Made by a program: the position numbers and the translations under genes. 41,073 nt of DNA from an uncultured Saprospiraceae bacterium. GTDB taxonomy: Bacteria; Bacteroidota; Bacteroidia; Chitinophagales; Saprospiraceae. Below are positions 15,106-23,269 of this stretch, piece after piece (the stretch's first letter is position 1; each line of letters opens with the position of its first letter). The notes beneath the pieces are model-generated. The model made no database searches and was not told the origin of the DNA. It saw nothing but the letters and a program-made list of their open reading frames with translations. The stretch is from assembly GCA_937950315.1 (NCBI GenBank), contig CALFDU010000012.1, positions 1-41,073 on the forward strand, in the 5' to 3' direction.

Positions 15106-17019
15106 CTACCTCTTTTTCCTTTTGTTTGTCTTGAAGTGCACCTTCTTCTTTGACCTTGCCTTAAGCGCCGCTTTTTTATTTTGTTTGCGATGCTCGCCCA
15201 AAATCTTTTCTACAAGATCCTGTCTGCCTAGTTTTTCTAGTTTGGCCTTGATCTGCTTTCTGTTTTCTCCTTTGTACCAGAAGAAAAACTGGTGCTGATT
15301 TTTCTTTTCTTTCTGACTTTTCGCCGTGTATACTTCACGCAGCGTGTATGGATGCAAGCCTGTGTAGTAAATGATGGTTGCAACCGTCATTGGCGTAGGA
15401 GTAAAATCCTGCACTTGTTCAAGTTTGAATCCAAGCTCTTTTGTATCACCAGCAAGATTCGCCATGTCCTCTTCTTCGCAACCTGGATGGCTTGAAATAA
15501 AATAAGGGATTAGTGGTTGTTTCAATCCGTGCTTTCGGTTATAAAAATCAAACTTCTTTTTAAATTCTCGGAAGTGCTTGAAGGACGGTTTTCTCATGAC
15601 ACGCAAAGTGTTCTCAGAAGAATGCTCTGGCGCTACTTTCAATCTTCCACTTACGTGATTGCACACCACCTGTTCCATATATTCATCCAATGATCCATCG
15701 TGATTTTTATTGTAAGACTCAGTAAGTAAGTCATATCGAATCCCACTACTCACAAATGCTTTTTTGACCTTGGGATTTGCATCTACCTTCTTATAGATTT
15801 CCGTCATCGGCGTATGCGATGTATCAAGATTGCTACATATTACAGGGTGAATACAAGATGGAGCCACACAACGATCACAGATCGACTGTACTTTTCCTTT
15901 CATTTTGTACATGTTGGCCGACGGACCACCGAGATCACTGATATAACCTTTGAAGTCAGGCATTTTTGTAATCGTCTCGACTTCTTTCAGTATAGATTCT
16001 TCGGATCTACTTGCAATAAATTTTCCTTGGTGCGCAGAAATCGTACAGAAGCTACATCCGCCAAAACACCCTCTGTGCATGTTGACTGAAAATCTTATCA
16101 TCTCATAAGCTGGAATAGATCCACGCTTGTTGTATTTTGGATGAGGCATCCTCGTATAAGGCAAATCAAATGAAGTGTCAATCTCGTTCTCCGTCATCGG
16201 CGGGTAGGGTGGATTGACAACAAGAAACTTACCCTTTGTTTTTTGTATCAGTCGATCTGCCTGAACCTTGTTCGACTCTTTTTCTATATGTTTAAAATTG
16301 GCAGCAAACAATTTCTTGTTTCTTAGACAAGTTTCATGCGAAGCCAAAAAGATAGACGGTCTATCATACTCAGGAATATCTTCTTCTTTCTGCACCAAGT
16401 AGGCAGTCTGAAGTACATCTTGAATTTCCGACATTTTTTCTCCAGCCAACATTCTACGGATAATCTGTCGTAGAGGCATTTCTCCCATTCCATATACCAA
16501 CATGTCTGCACCTGTGTCCTCAAGAATCGTCGGATGTAATTTGTTGTTCCAGTAATCATAATGTGTAACTCTTCTGAGAGAAGCTTCAATACCACCGATA
16601 AGGACAGGCACATCTGGATATAATTCTTTCAATATTTTGGAGTATACAGTCGTGGCATAATCCGGCCGATAGCCAGCTTCACCGCCTGGCGTGTATGCGT
16701 CCGTAGATCTTCTTCTTCTGGAAGCGGTGTAGTGGTTGACCATTGAATCCATACAACCCGATGTGACACCAAAAAATAATTTTGGAGCGCCGAGCTTTTT
16801 GAAATCTCTTAGGTCGTCTCGCCAGTTTGGCTGTGGTATGATGGCCACCTTCAATCCCTCGCTTTCGATGATCCTGCCGATAACTGCCGAACCAAAAGCC
16901 GGGTGGTCAACGTAGGCGTCTCCGGAAATAATGATCACGTCAAGCTGGTCCCAGCCTCTTGCTAGTACTTCCTTTTTGTTGATGGGCATCCATCGCGACA
17001 AGTCATTATTGAAATCCAT
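15106..17019 (-). CDS. YgiQ-family radical SAM protein
   Basis: The 637-residue product matches the YgiQ (UPF0313) family in length and order: PINKKEVLARGWDQLDVIIISGDAYVDHPAFG at the start, SGCMDSMVNHYTASRRRRSTDAYTPGG, IGGIEASLRR, then a radical-SAM cluster motif HRGCFGGCSFC (CxxxCxxC) near residue 315-325. The C-terminal end is very basic (KAALKARSKKKVHFKTNKRKKR). These proteins bind a 4Fe-4S cluster and S-adenosylmethionine; the reaction is not known. TATCTTTA at 17031-17024 is a near -7 box just before the start. The gene stands alone between the DUF4304 gene (convergent) and the helicase. Confidence 0.93.
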   Translation of the reverse strand: MDFNNDLSRWMPINKKEVLARGWDQLDVIIISGDAYVDHPAFGSAVIGRIIESEGLKVAIIPQPNWRDDLRDFKKLGAPKLFFGVTSGCMDSMVNHYTASRRRRSTDAYTPGGEAGYRPDYATTVYSKILKELYPDVPVLIGGIEASLRRVTHYDYWNNKLHPTILEDTGADMLVYGMGEMPLRQIIRRMLAGEKMSEIQDVLQTAYLVQKEEDIPEYDRPSIFLASHETCLRNKKLFAANFKHIEKESNKVQADRLIQKTKGKFLVVNPPYPPMTENEIDTSFDLPYTRMPHPKYNKRGSIPAYEMIRFSVNMHRGCFGGCSFCTISAHQGKFIASRSEESILKEVETITKMPDFKGYISDLGGPSANMYKMKGKVQSICDRCVAPSCIHPVICSNLDTSHTPMTEIYKKVDANPKVKKAFVSSGIRYDLLTESYNKNHDGSLDEYMEQVVCNHVSGRLKVAPEHSSENTLRVMRKPSFKHFREFKKKFDFYNRKHGLKQPLIPYFISSHPGCEEEDMANLAGDTKELGFKLEQVQDFTPTPMTVATIIYYTGLHPYTLREVYTAKSQKEKKNQHQFFFWYKGENRKQIKAKLEKLGRQDLVEKILGEHRKQNKKAALKARSKKKVHFKTNKRKKR

Positions 17020-17186
17020 GGCGTAAAGATATGTATAATTGAAACATGGTATGGCGCTAAATGTTTGATACTATCCCGCTTTTATCGATTATCCACGTGA
17101 TGTCTTTGTCTATTTTCTCGCTTACGCAAATATTTAGATATGTAATCAATTCATTATCTGCATGCTAGACTGGCTTTGATGCTCCA

Positions 17187-18497
17187 TTAGATTTCATGAA
17201 TTCTAACCTTCTTCTTTTTAAGTTTGGTGTTGTTTACCAGCGGAATGAGCGTTTTAAGTTTGTTTTTATGCACTGCAACAAATGCACAGTCTGTTTTTAG
17301 CTCAATATGACCCACTTCATCCCTTTCCATTTTACCTTGTTTGAACAATAGACCGGCGATATCTCCCTTGGAGATTTTGTCCTTTCTTCCTCCCGATATA
17401 AACAGTGTGATCCAAGGCGATGATTTCAAATAGGGTGCTGGTTCAACCTCCTCTACCTCATCAATTTTAATAAAATCTGGTAAATCTTCTCTTATGTAAT
17501 GAAGTACATATGCAGTTCCTTCTTTGTGCATTCTTGCTGTCCGACCATTTCTATGGGTAAATTCTTTTTCATGTACTGGGAGGTGGTAGTGAATGATGAA
17601 TTTTATCTCCGGTACATCAAGTCCCCTTGCTGCAAGATCAGTTGCCAGTAGCAATTGATGGGTTCCATTTCTGAACTTGATCAATGCCCGTTCGCGATCC
17701 GTTTGCTCAAGTCCTCCATAAAAACATCCGTGGTCAATATCAAACTCGTTAAGATGATCACTGATTCTTTGAATACTGTCTTTGAAATTGCAAAAAATAA
17801 TGCCTGGCTTGTTGCCAATGTGCTTTAGTAGATCTACCAAGCTATCTAGCTTGTCCTTGATGGGCGATTCCACTCTTTTTAAATCAAGAGATGCTTTGTG
17901 TTCAGAAAGACAGTCGATGACAACTGGATTTGTGATTTGGACAAACTCTGGGATATCTGGTTCATTGGTGGCCGAGGTAAGAATCTTTTTTTCAACATCG
18001 GGAACATGCTCACAGATATCTATCATATCATCATCAAATCCAATCTCAAGGGACTTGTCAAATTCATCCAATACCAAAAATTTAATTTTGTCGGTACCAA
18101 ATGTATTTCTTCTCAGGTGATCAGCAATTCTTCCAGGCGTACCAACGATGATAGAAGGCACCGTATTTAACTCTTGTTGGTCCTTCGAGAAGCTTCTGCC
18201 TCCGTAAAAGACATTTGCTTTGTATCCAGATCCCATTTCTCGGATGACCTGTTCTATCTGGATGGCAAGTTCTCGTGAAGGAGCAATAATGAGTGCTTGT
18301 ACTTCTTGGCTATGAGGGTCGAGCTCCGCAATGATAGGAAGTAAGAATGCCAAAGTCTTTCCAGAGCCAGTCGGGGATAACAATACAATCTCACCAGTAG
18401 CACTTATGGCCAGGCTAGTTTCTTCCTGCATCGGATTCAATTGCTTGATTCCCAACTTATTTAGTATTTCCGCTTGACTCTTGATCGTTCTTTGCAT
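17187..18497 (-). CDS. DEAD-box RNA helicase with DbpA-type C-terminal domain
   Basis: The 436-residue product has motif I SPTGSGKT (41-48), PSRELA, GTPGR, motif II DEFD (144-147, in place of DEAD), TSAT (174-177), RGLDVPEI and HRNGRTAR. The last ~75 residues (WITLFISGGRKDKISKGDIAG, AFVAVHKN) fit the DbpA RNA-binding domain, which in DbpA directs the helicase to 23S rRNA during large-subunit assembly. The region between is slightly shorter than in E. coli DbpA. The most likely role is ribosome assembly or RNA remodelling. A TATCTTTG box ends only four bases before the start codon, suggesting a leaderless or nearly leaderless message. Confidence 0.92.
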   Translation of the reverse strand: MQRTIKSQAEILNKLGIKQLNPMQEETSLAISATGEIVLLSPTGSGKTLAFLLPIIAELDPHSQEVQALIIAPSRELAIQIEQVIREMGSGYKANVFYGGRSFSKDQQELNTVPSIIVGTPGRIADHLRRNTFGTDKIKFLVLDEFDKSLEIGFDDDMIDICEHVPDVEKKILTSATNEPDIPEFVQITNPVVIDCLSEHKASLDLKRVESPIKDKLDSLVDLLKHIGNKPGIIFCNFKDSIQRISDHLNEFDIDHGCFYGGLEQTDRERALIKFRNGTHQLLLATDLAARGLDVPEIKFIIHYHLPVHEKEFTHRNGRTARMHKEGTAYVLHYIREDLPDFIKIDEVEEVEPAPYLKSSPWITLFISGGRKDKISKGDIAGLLFKQGKMERDEVGHIELKTDCAFVAVHKNKLKTLIPLVNNTKLKKKKVRIHEI

Positions 18498-18501
18498 AGG
18501 T

Positions 18502-18509
18502 CAAAGATA
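18502..18509 (-). promoter_or_regulatory. -7 box immediately upstream of the helicase start
   Basis: Read on the minus strand, TATCTTTG occupies 18509-18502 and the ATG begins at 18497. No clear TTG is placed at -33. Confidence 0.4.
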
Positions 18510-18543
18510 GCTTGAACTAAGCAGTCTCCTACGATTAATGGTT

Positions 18544-18551
18544 TATATTTG
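18544..18551 (+). promoter_or_regulatory. -7 box upstream of the TrmN6-like methyltransferase
   Basis: TATATTTG lies 28 bases before the ATG at 18580, in the 82-base divergent gap shared with the helicase promoter. No TTG is correctly spaced. Confidence 0.35.
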
Positions 18552-18579
18552 TTGTTTTTGCTAAAAGCACATACAATCA

Positions 18580-19302
18580 ATGTCCAAGCCTTTTAATTTT
18601 AAAAAATTTGCAATTCATCAAGACCGTTGTGCGATGAAGGTCGGTACTGATGGTGTTTTGCTCGGAGCATGGGCAGATGTAGATGATGTTGATTTGATTC
18701 TTGACATAGGAACTGGTACTGGTGTGATTGCGCTCATGGCTGCCCAAAGAAATGTAGAAGCCAAAGTGGATGCTGTTGAAATCGACGAAGCCTCTGCGAT
18801 CCAAGCACAAGAAAATTTTCAGGCAAGCAAATTTAAAAATCGATTGCAAGCATATCCGATTTCAATTCAGTCATATGCAGAAATGACAGAAAAGGAATAC
18901 GATATTATCATTTCCAATCCTCCTTTCTTCCAAGTCGGAAATACCAAAGAAGCTTCTGATGAACGTCGTCAGATAGGAAGACAGACCGCTTATCTTGCTT
19001 TTGAGGATTTATTACGTGCTGTAGATTCCTTGCTAAGTTTTCATGGTAGTTTCCAGTTGATTTTGCCTGCTACCGAAGGAATGAAGTTTGTAAAATTAGC
19101 CATGGGGATCCCATTGCATGTAAGAAGAATGACAGCCGTAAAATCAATTGCCGACAAACCAGTGGAAAGATTATTACTTGAATTTTCACGAATTCCAGGC
19201 GATCCAGAGATGGACGAATTGGTGATTCAAAAGAGTGGAACACGACATGATTATACAGATGAATATGTCAAATTGGTAAAAGACTTTTACACGATACTTT
19301 AG
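18580..19302 (+). CDS. TrmN6-like tRNA1(Val) adenine-N6-methyltransferase
   Basis: The 240-residue product begins PFNFKKFAIHQDRCAMKVGTDGVLLGAW, the N-terminus typical of the TrmN6/YfiC group. It has the SAM-binding loop DIGTGTGVIAL (42-52), an acidic residue at the end of strand 2 (VEIDE), and the catalytic NPPF (113-116) used by N6-adenine methyltransferases. In E. coli the enzyme methylates A37 of tRNA1(Val). Length matches. It is transcribed away from the helicase gene across an 82-base gap and converges on the OmpA-like gene. Confidence 0.9.
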   Translation: MSKPFNFKKFAIHQDRCAMKVGTDGVLLGAWADVDDVDLILDIGTGTGVIALMAAQRNVEAKVDAVEIDEASAIQAQENFQASKFKNRLQAYPISIQSYAEMTEKEYDIIISNPPFFQVGNTKEASDERRQIGRQTAYLAFEDLLRAVDSLLSFHGSFQLILPATEGMKFVKLAMGIPLHVRRMTAVKSIADKPVERLLLEFSRIPGDPEMDELVIQKSGTRHDYTDEYVKLVKDFYTIL

Positions 19303-19354
19303 AGGAAGATTTAGGAAATAATTTTTGAGTTCATTTAGACTTTAATCAGAGCTA

Positions 19355-20287
19355 CTAATTGATAAGAAATATTTCTACTCTTCGATTTTTGCTTCGTCCT
19401 TCTTTACTGTTATTGCTTGCCACTGGTTCCGATTGTCCTCTTCCAAGAATAACAAATTCGATTTCCTTGTTGGTCAATCTTTCTTGTAGTGAGCTTGCAA
19501 CAGTATCTGATCGATTGAGAGAAAGTAATTTGTTGTAATCTTCAGTTCCTTGATTATCTGTATGACCCACTATTTTAATGGTTTTCACTATTGATTCATT
19601 GATGATTTTTACAACCTTTTCTATTTCAGATATACCTTCTTCTTTCAACGTATATTTGTCTATATCAAAGTACACATTCTCAAAAACGATTTTTTTAAAG
19701 GGTTGTTTTGATCCCAATTCCTTATCACTGCAGCTTTCTACTTTGCCTACAATTTTCGTATCCAATTCTAATCCAAATCGATCCGGAAAACTTTGAAAAT
19801 ACCAAACTTTAGCATCATACAAACCCTCTCGAAGGGCGACAGTATCTTTTTTGGTTTTCATGCCGTGACCTCCATCGTTATTGACGACTTGAATTTCATT
19901 TAACCACAGCCTAGATCCATCGTCGGAGGTAAGTGCAAACTCATAACAGGCATCCAGCTGAACTTTCATTTTTGAATGTAGGATCATGGCAAACTTGGTC
20001 TTGCGATCGACACCAGGGAAACTGCCTTTGCTCACGTATGTTTCTGGAATATTTAATTTCTTTAAAGTGATATCGCCAATCACTGGATAAGTATATACCG
20101 TGTCAGTATAAAATTCTTGAATGCCTACTTTTTTAAGATTTCCATAATTCTGGGTAATTACAGGCATCTCATAAACGGTACCTTCAAATGGAGGGAAGAT
20201 GGGCAATGGTGCAGAGTTATCGCGTTCTTGTGCAGAAAGCTGAATCTGAAAAAGGAGAACTAAAAAAAAGAAAAATTGCCTAACCAT
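19355..20287 (-). CDS. PA14-like / OmpA-domain outer-membrane protein
   Basis: The 310-residue product starts with a signal peptide (about 20 residues, ending LSAQ). Residues about 35-190 resemble a PA14-type beta domain: KFAMILHSKMKVQLDACYEFALTSDDGSRLWLNE and LREGLYDAKVWYFQSFPDRFGLEL. Such domains often bind carbohydrate. From about residue 205 the OmpA peptidoglycan-binding domain follows: FENVYFDIDKYTLKEEG, VGHTDNQGTEDYNKLLSLNRSD and GRSKNRRVEI. It probably links the outer membrane to the cell wall while exposing or holding the PA14 part in the periplasm. It is a single gene. Confidence 0.85.
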   Translation of the reverse strand: MVRQFFFFLVLLFQIQLSAQERDNSAPLPIFPPFEGTVYEMPVITQNYGNLKKVGIQEFYTDTVYTYPVIGDITLKKLNIPETYVSKGSFPGVDRKTKFAMILHSKMKVQLDACYEFALTSDDGSRLWLNEIQVVNNDGGHGMKTKKDTVALREGLYDAKVWYFQSFPDRFGLELDTKIVGKVESCSDKELGSKQPFKKIVFENVYFDIDKYTLKEEGISEIEKVVKIINESIVKTIKIVGHTDNQGTEDYNKLLSLNRSDTVASSLQERLTNKEIEFVILGRGQSEPVASNNSKEGRSKNRRVEIFLIN

Positions 20288-20478
20288 GTTGTTCTAAATA
20301 TAGTCAATATTAAAAGCAATTTGAAGCAAATCTGGTTCATTGGTTCTATTGCTCATGATTTTTAACGTTGTATAAATACATTTTGGTGTAACAGATGGGT
20401 TTTCAACACTTCTAAATTTTCATTTTGAACAAATTCTTGTATTTTGTTAGGAATGTAATTAAACTTAAAACCGAAACT

Positions 20479-21120
20479 TTGAAAAATATCCTTTTAGACA
20501 CAGGTATCGTTTGGATACTGTTATTTGGCTTTCTGACAAATCATTCTTGTAGTAACAACGATGGAAAGCAAACGCAATCAGACTTTGTTTCAATCTTTAA
20601 TGGTGAAAATCTAGATGGCTGGATCAATCATGGAGAAGAAAAATGGTACGTAGAAAATGGTGAAATCATTTGCGAAAGCGGGTCAAAAGCGGAATACGGT
20701 TATCTCTCCACAGAAAAATTTTATGATGATTTTGAATTGAAACTACAATTCAAGCAAGAAGCCAATGGAAATAGTGGAGTGTTCTTTAGATCAACTTTAG
20801 AAGGAACGAAAATTACTGGTTGGCAAGTGGAGGTAGCACCTCCAGAACATCACACTGGAGGAATTTATGAATCGTATGGAAGAGGCTGGTTGATACAACC
20901 TCCTATTGAAAAAGACAAAGCGTTAAAGATGGGTGAGTGGAATGAAATGAGAGTATTGGTGGTAGGCGATAAAGTGACGACTTGGGTGAACGGAACAGAA
21001 ATGATTTCCCTTGAAGACGAAAAAATTGGGATGGGGAAAGGGTCTATCGCTCTTCAGATTCATGATGGAGGAGGAATCAAAGTGAGATGGAAAAACCTTC
21101 AAGTAAGAACAATCAATTAA
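20479..21120 (+). CDS. DUF1080 (3-keto-disaccharide hydrolase family) lipoprotein
   Basis: The reading frame is open from about 20425 and has no early ATG. TTG at 20479 gives a signal sequence ending TNHSC, with Cys24 as the likely lipidation site; TTG at 20425 would add 18 residues. The mature part has VSIFNGENLDGWINHGEEKWYVENGEI, FELKLQFKQEANGNSGVFFRS, WQVEVAPPEHHTGGIYESYGRGWL and MRVLVVGDKVTTWVNG, the DUF1080 jelly-roll-like pattern. Members hydrolyse or eliminate 3-keto-glycosides. It heads a four-gene operon with another DUF1080 gene (one base downstream) and two Gfo/Idh/MocA genes, which fits oxidation of a sugar at C3 followed by bond cleavage. Confidence 0.8.
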   Translation: MKNILLDTGIVWILLFGFLTNHSCSNNDGKQTQSDFVSIFNGENLDGWINHGEEKWYVENGEIICESGSKAEYGYLSTEKFYDDFELKLQFKQEANGNSGVFFRSTLEGTKITGWQVEVAPPEHHTGGIYESYGRGWLIQPPIEKDKALKMGEWNEMRVLVVGDKVTTWVNGTEMISLEDEKIGMGKGSIALQIHDGGGIKVRWKNLQVRTIN

Positions 21121-21121
21121 C

Positions 21122-21892
21122 ATGAAATATAACTTAATAATTTGCGCTTGTCTTTTTTTATTTTGCTCATGCAAACAAGCAGCCGAAAATAAAACAAAAG
21201 ATGCAATGGCTGAGGTAGGCAAAGCAATTTCAGCTGCTACCGATGTGGATGATGGATGGAACTATATTTTTGATGGTTCGAGCACAAAAGGTTGGAGAGC
21301 CTACAATGGAAAAACATTGCCACCGCAATGGGTGATTGAAGAGAATACATTGACCTTTGATTCAGAAAAGAAATTGGAAGAAGAATTTGAAGGGGGTCAG
21401 GATATAGTATACGCTGCAGAAGAGTACGAAGAATTTGATCTTTCATTAGAATGGAAAATGCCAGAAGGTGGAAACAGTGGAATATTCTATCACTTGCAAG
21501 ATGGATACGATGCTCCATGGCAAATCAGCCCAGAGTATCAACTGCTTGACGATGAAGGTTGGGAAAAATTCAACAATGCAAAACTCGAGCCTTGGCAAAA
21601 AGCTGGTGCTGATTATGGAATGTATGCCCCAAATGAAAGTGCAAAAGTTTTACACCCTGCCGGGGAATGGAATACCTCTCGCATAAGATACACCAATGAG
21701 AAAGTGGAGCACTTTCTAAATGGAAAATTGCTTCTTTCATTTGTTCCTAATTCGGAAGAATGGAAGCAGAAAAAAGCAAATGGGAAATGGAAAGACTTTC
21801 CTTCTTATGGAACTATCAAAAAAGGTTACATCGGCTTACAAGATCATGATAGCCCATTGTGGTTCAGAAATATTAAAATTAAAAAACTATAA
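21122..21892 (+). CDS. Second DUF1080 lipoprotein
   Basis: The 256-residue product begins with a lipoprotein signal (MKYNLIICACLFLFCSC, with Cys17 as the likely lipid site). A helical linker follows to about residue 40. The DUF1080 domain runs through WNYIFDGSSTKGWRAYNG, PPQWVIEENTLTFD, EEFDLSLEWKMPEGGNSGIFYHL, PEYQLLDDEGWEK, YGMYAPNESAKVLHPAGEWNTSRIRY and LQDHDSPLWFRNIKIKKL. It starts one base after the stop of the first DUF1080 gene, so the two are co-translated. It is related to, not a copy of, its neighbour; the pair may act on different linkages. Confidence 0.88.
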   Translation: MKYNLIICACLFLFCSCKQAAENKTKDAMAEVGKAISAATDVDDGWNYIFDGSSTKGWRAYNGKTLPPQWVIEENTLTFDSEKKLEEEFEGGQDIVYAAEEYEEFDLSLEWKMPEGGNSGIFYHLQDGYDAPWQISPEYQLLDDEGWEKFNNAKLEPWQKAGADYGMYAPNESAKVLHPAGEWNTSRIRYTNEKVEHFLNGKLLLSFVPNSEEWKQKKANGKWKDFPSYGTIKKGYIGLQDHDSPLWFRNIKIKKL

Positions 21893-21901
21893 TTTGTCCA
21901 A

Positions 21902-23254
21902 ATGAGCAATAGACGTGAATTTATTAAAAATACTACTTTGTTAGCATCAAGTATTGGTCTTTCTCCATCCATGGTAATGTCGGCCTGCCAAAAAAATGGA
22001 AAATTACGAACGGCCCACGTTGGTGTTGGAAATATGGGTTTGGAAGATTTAAAAGCCATTTCTTCTCATAGTTTGGTTGAAGTAACTGCCTTGTGTGATG
22101 TTGATTCTCGATTCCTCAATGCTGCACATGCATTGTTCCCAAATGCAAAAACATACTCTGACTATCGTGTTATGTTGAAGGAGATGAAAAAAGAGATTGA
22201 CGCTGTAGTTGTGTCCACTCCAGATCATACACATGCCCCGGCTTCTATGATGGCAATGGATATGGGAAAGGCAGTTTACTGCCAAAAACCATTGACCCAC
22301 CATGTGACAGAGGCCAGAGCAATGCGTAAGATTGCTGAAAAGAAAAATCTAGTTACTCAGATGGGAATCCAAGTGCATTCCTTCTATGACTACAAATTGG
22401 CCACTCAATTAATTCAAGCAGGTATCATTGGTAAAGTGAGCAAGGTACACGCTTGGTCACCAAAAAACTGGGGATACGATGGCGCAGTGCCCGATGGATC
22501 AGATCCAGTTCCAGAATATTTAGATTGGAATCTATGGCTTGGAACAGCTAAAGAAAGACCGTATAAAGAAGGTTTGTATCATCCGGGTAATTGGAGGAAA
22601 TTGTCTGACTATGGATGTGGAACTTTGGGAGATATGGGTGTGCATATTTTTGATACACCTTACAATGCATTGGCATTGGATATTCCACATACCATCAAGA
22701 CAGAGTGTCGCGCACCAAATGGTTATGGCTTTCCTGAAAACAATGTTGTAACTTATGATTTTCCAGGGACCAAATATACAACCAATGAGTTTCAATGGAT
22801 TTGGTATGACGGAGATGGAGCACCTTCTTCTCACAAAGACCTAGAACTTCCAATAGCGGGAGAATCATTACCAGAACAAGGTGCCATGTTTGTAGGTGAA
22901 AAAGGGAATTTATTGTTGCCGCATTTCATGGAATTACCAAAACTTATTGTTGGTGGAAATTATAAAGATCTTGACCTAAACATAATCGATGAATCGATAA
23001 GACCTACAGGTGAACCCGTTAGAGATTATGCGGAAGAGAGTAAATTGCATTATCATCAATTCGTTGATGCTTGCCTAGGGAAAGGCGAATGTACTGCCCC
23101 ATTTTCATATGCAGCTAGATTAACGGAAACAATCTTGTTGGGTGTTATTGCAGGCTACTTCCCCAATCAAACCTTGCATTGGAACAATGAAAAATCAAGA
23201 TTTGATGAAGAGGAAGCCAATAAATTCTTAGACGTACCTTATCGTAAATTCTAA
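21902..23254 (+). CDS. Gfo/Idh/MocA-family oxidoreductase with Tat-type signal
   Basis: The 450-residue product starts MSNRREFIKNTTLLASSIGLSPS, a twin-arginine signal, so it is probably exported folded with its cofactor. The Rossmann part has AHVGVGNMGLEDL, LCDVDSRF, AVVVSTPDHTHAPASMMAMDMGKAVYCQKPLTHHV, where QKPL is the form of the EKP motif seen in the exported group. The C-terminal domain includes WNLWLGTAKERPY, YHPGNWRKLSDYGCGTLGDMGVHIFD. Family members oxidise or reduce sugars using a tightly bound nicotinamide cofactor. Gene order with two DUF1080 proteins suggests C3 oxidation of a glycoside outside the cytoplasm. It starts 9 bases after the second DUF1080 gene. Confidence 0.9.
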   Translation: MSNRREFIKNTTLLASSIGLSPSMVMSACQKNGKLRTAHVGVGNMGLEDLKAISSHSLVEVTALCDVDSRFLNAAHALFPNAKTYSDYRVMLKEMKKEIDAVVVSTPDHTHAPASMMAMDMGKAVYCQKPLTHHVTEARAMRKIAEKKNLVTQMGIQVHSFYDYKLATQLIQAGIIGKVSKVHAWSPKNWGYDGAVPDGSDPVPEYLDWNLWLGTAKERPYKEGLYHPGNWRKLSDYGCGTLGDMGVHIFDTPYNALALDIPHTIKTECRAPNGYGFPENNVVTYDFPGTKYTTNEFQWIWYDGDGAPSSHKDLELPIAGESLPEQGAMFVGEKGNLLLPHFMELPKLIVGGNYKDLDLNIIDESIRPTGEPVRDYAEESKLHYHQFVDACLGKGECTAPFSYAARLTETILLGVIAGYFPNQTLHWNNEKSRFDEEEANKFLDVPYRKF

Positions 23255-23269
23255 TTAAGAAAAGCAAAG

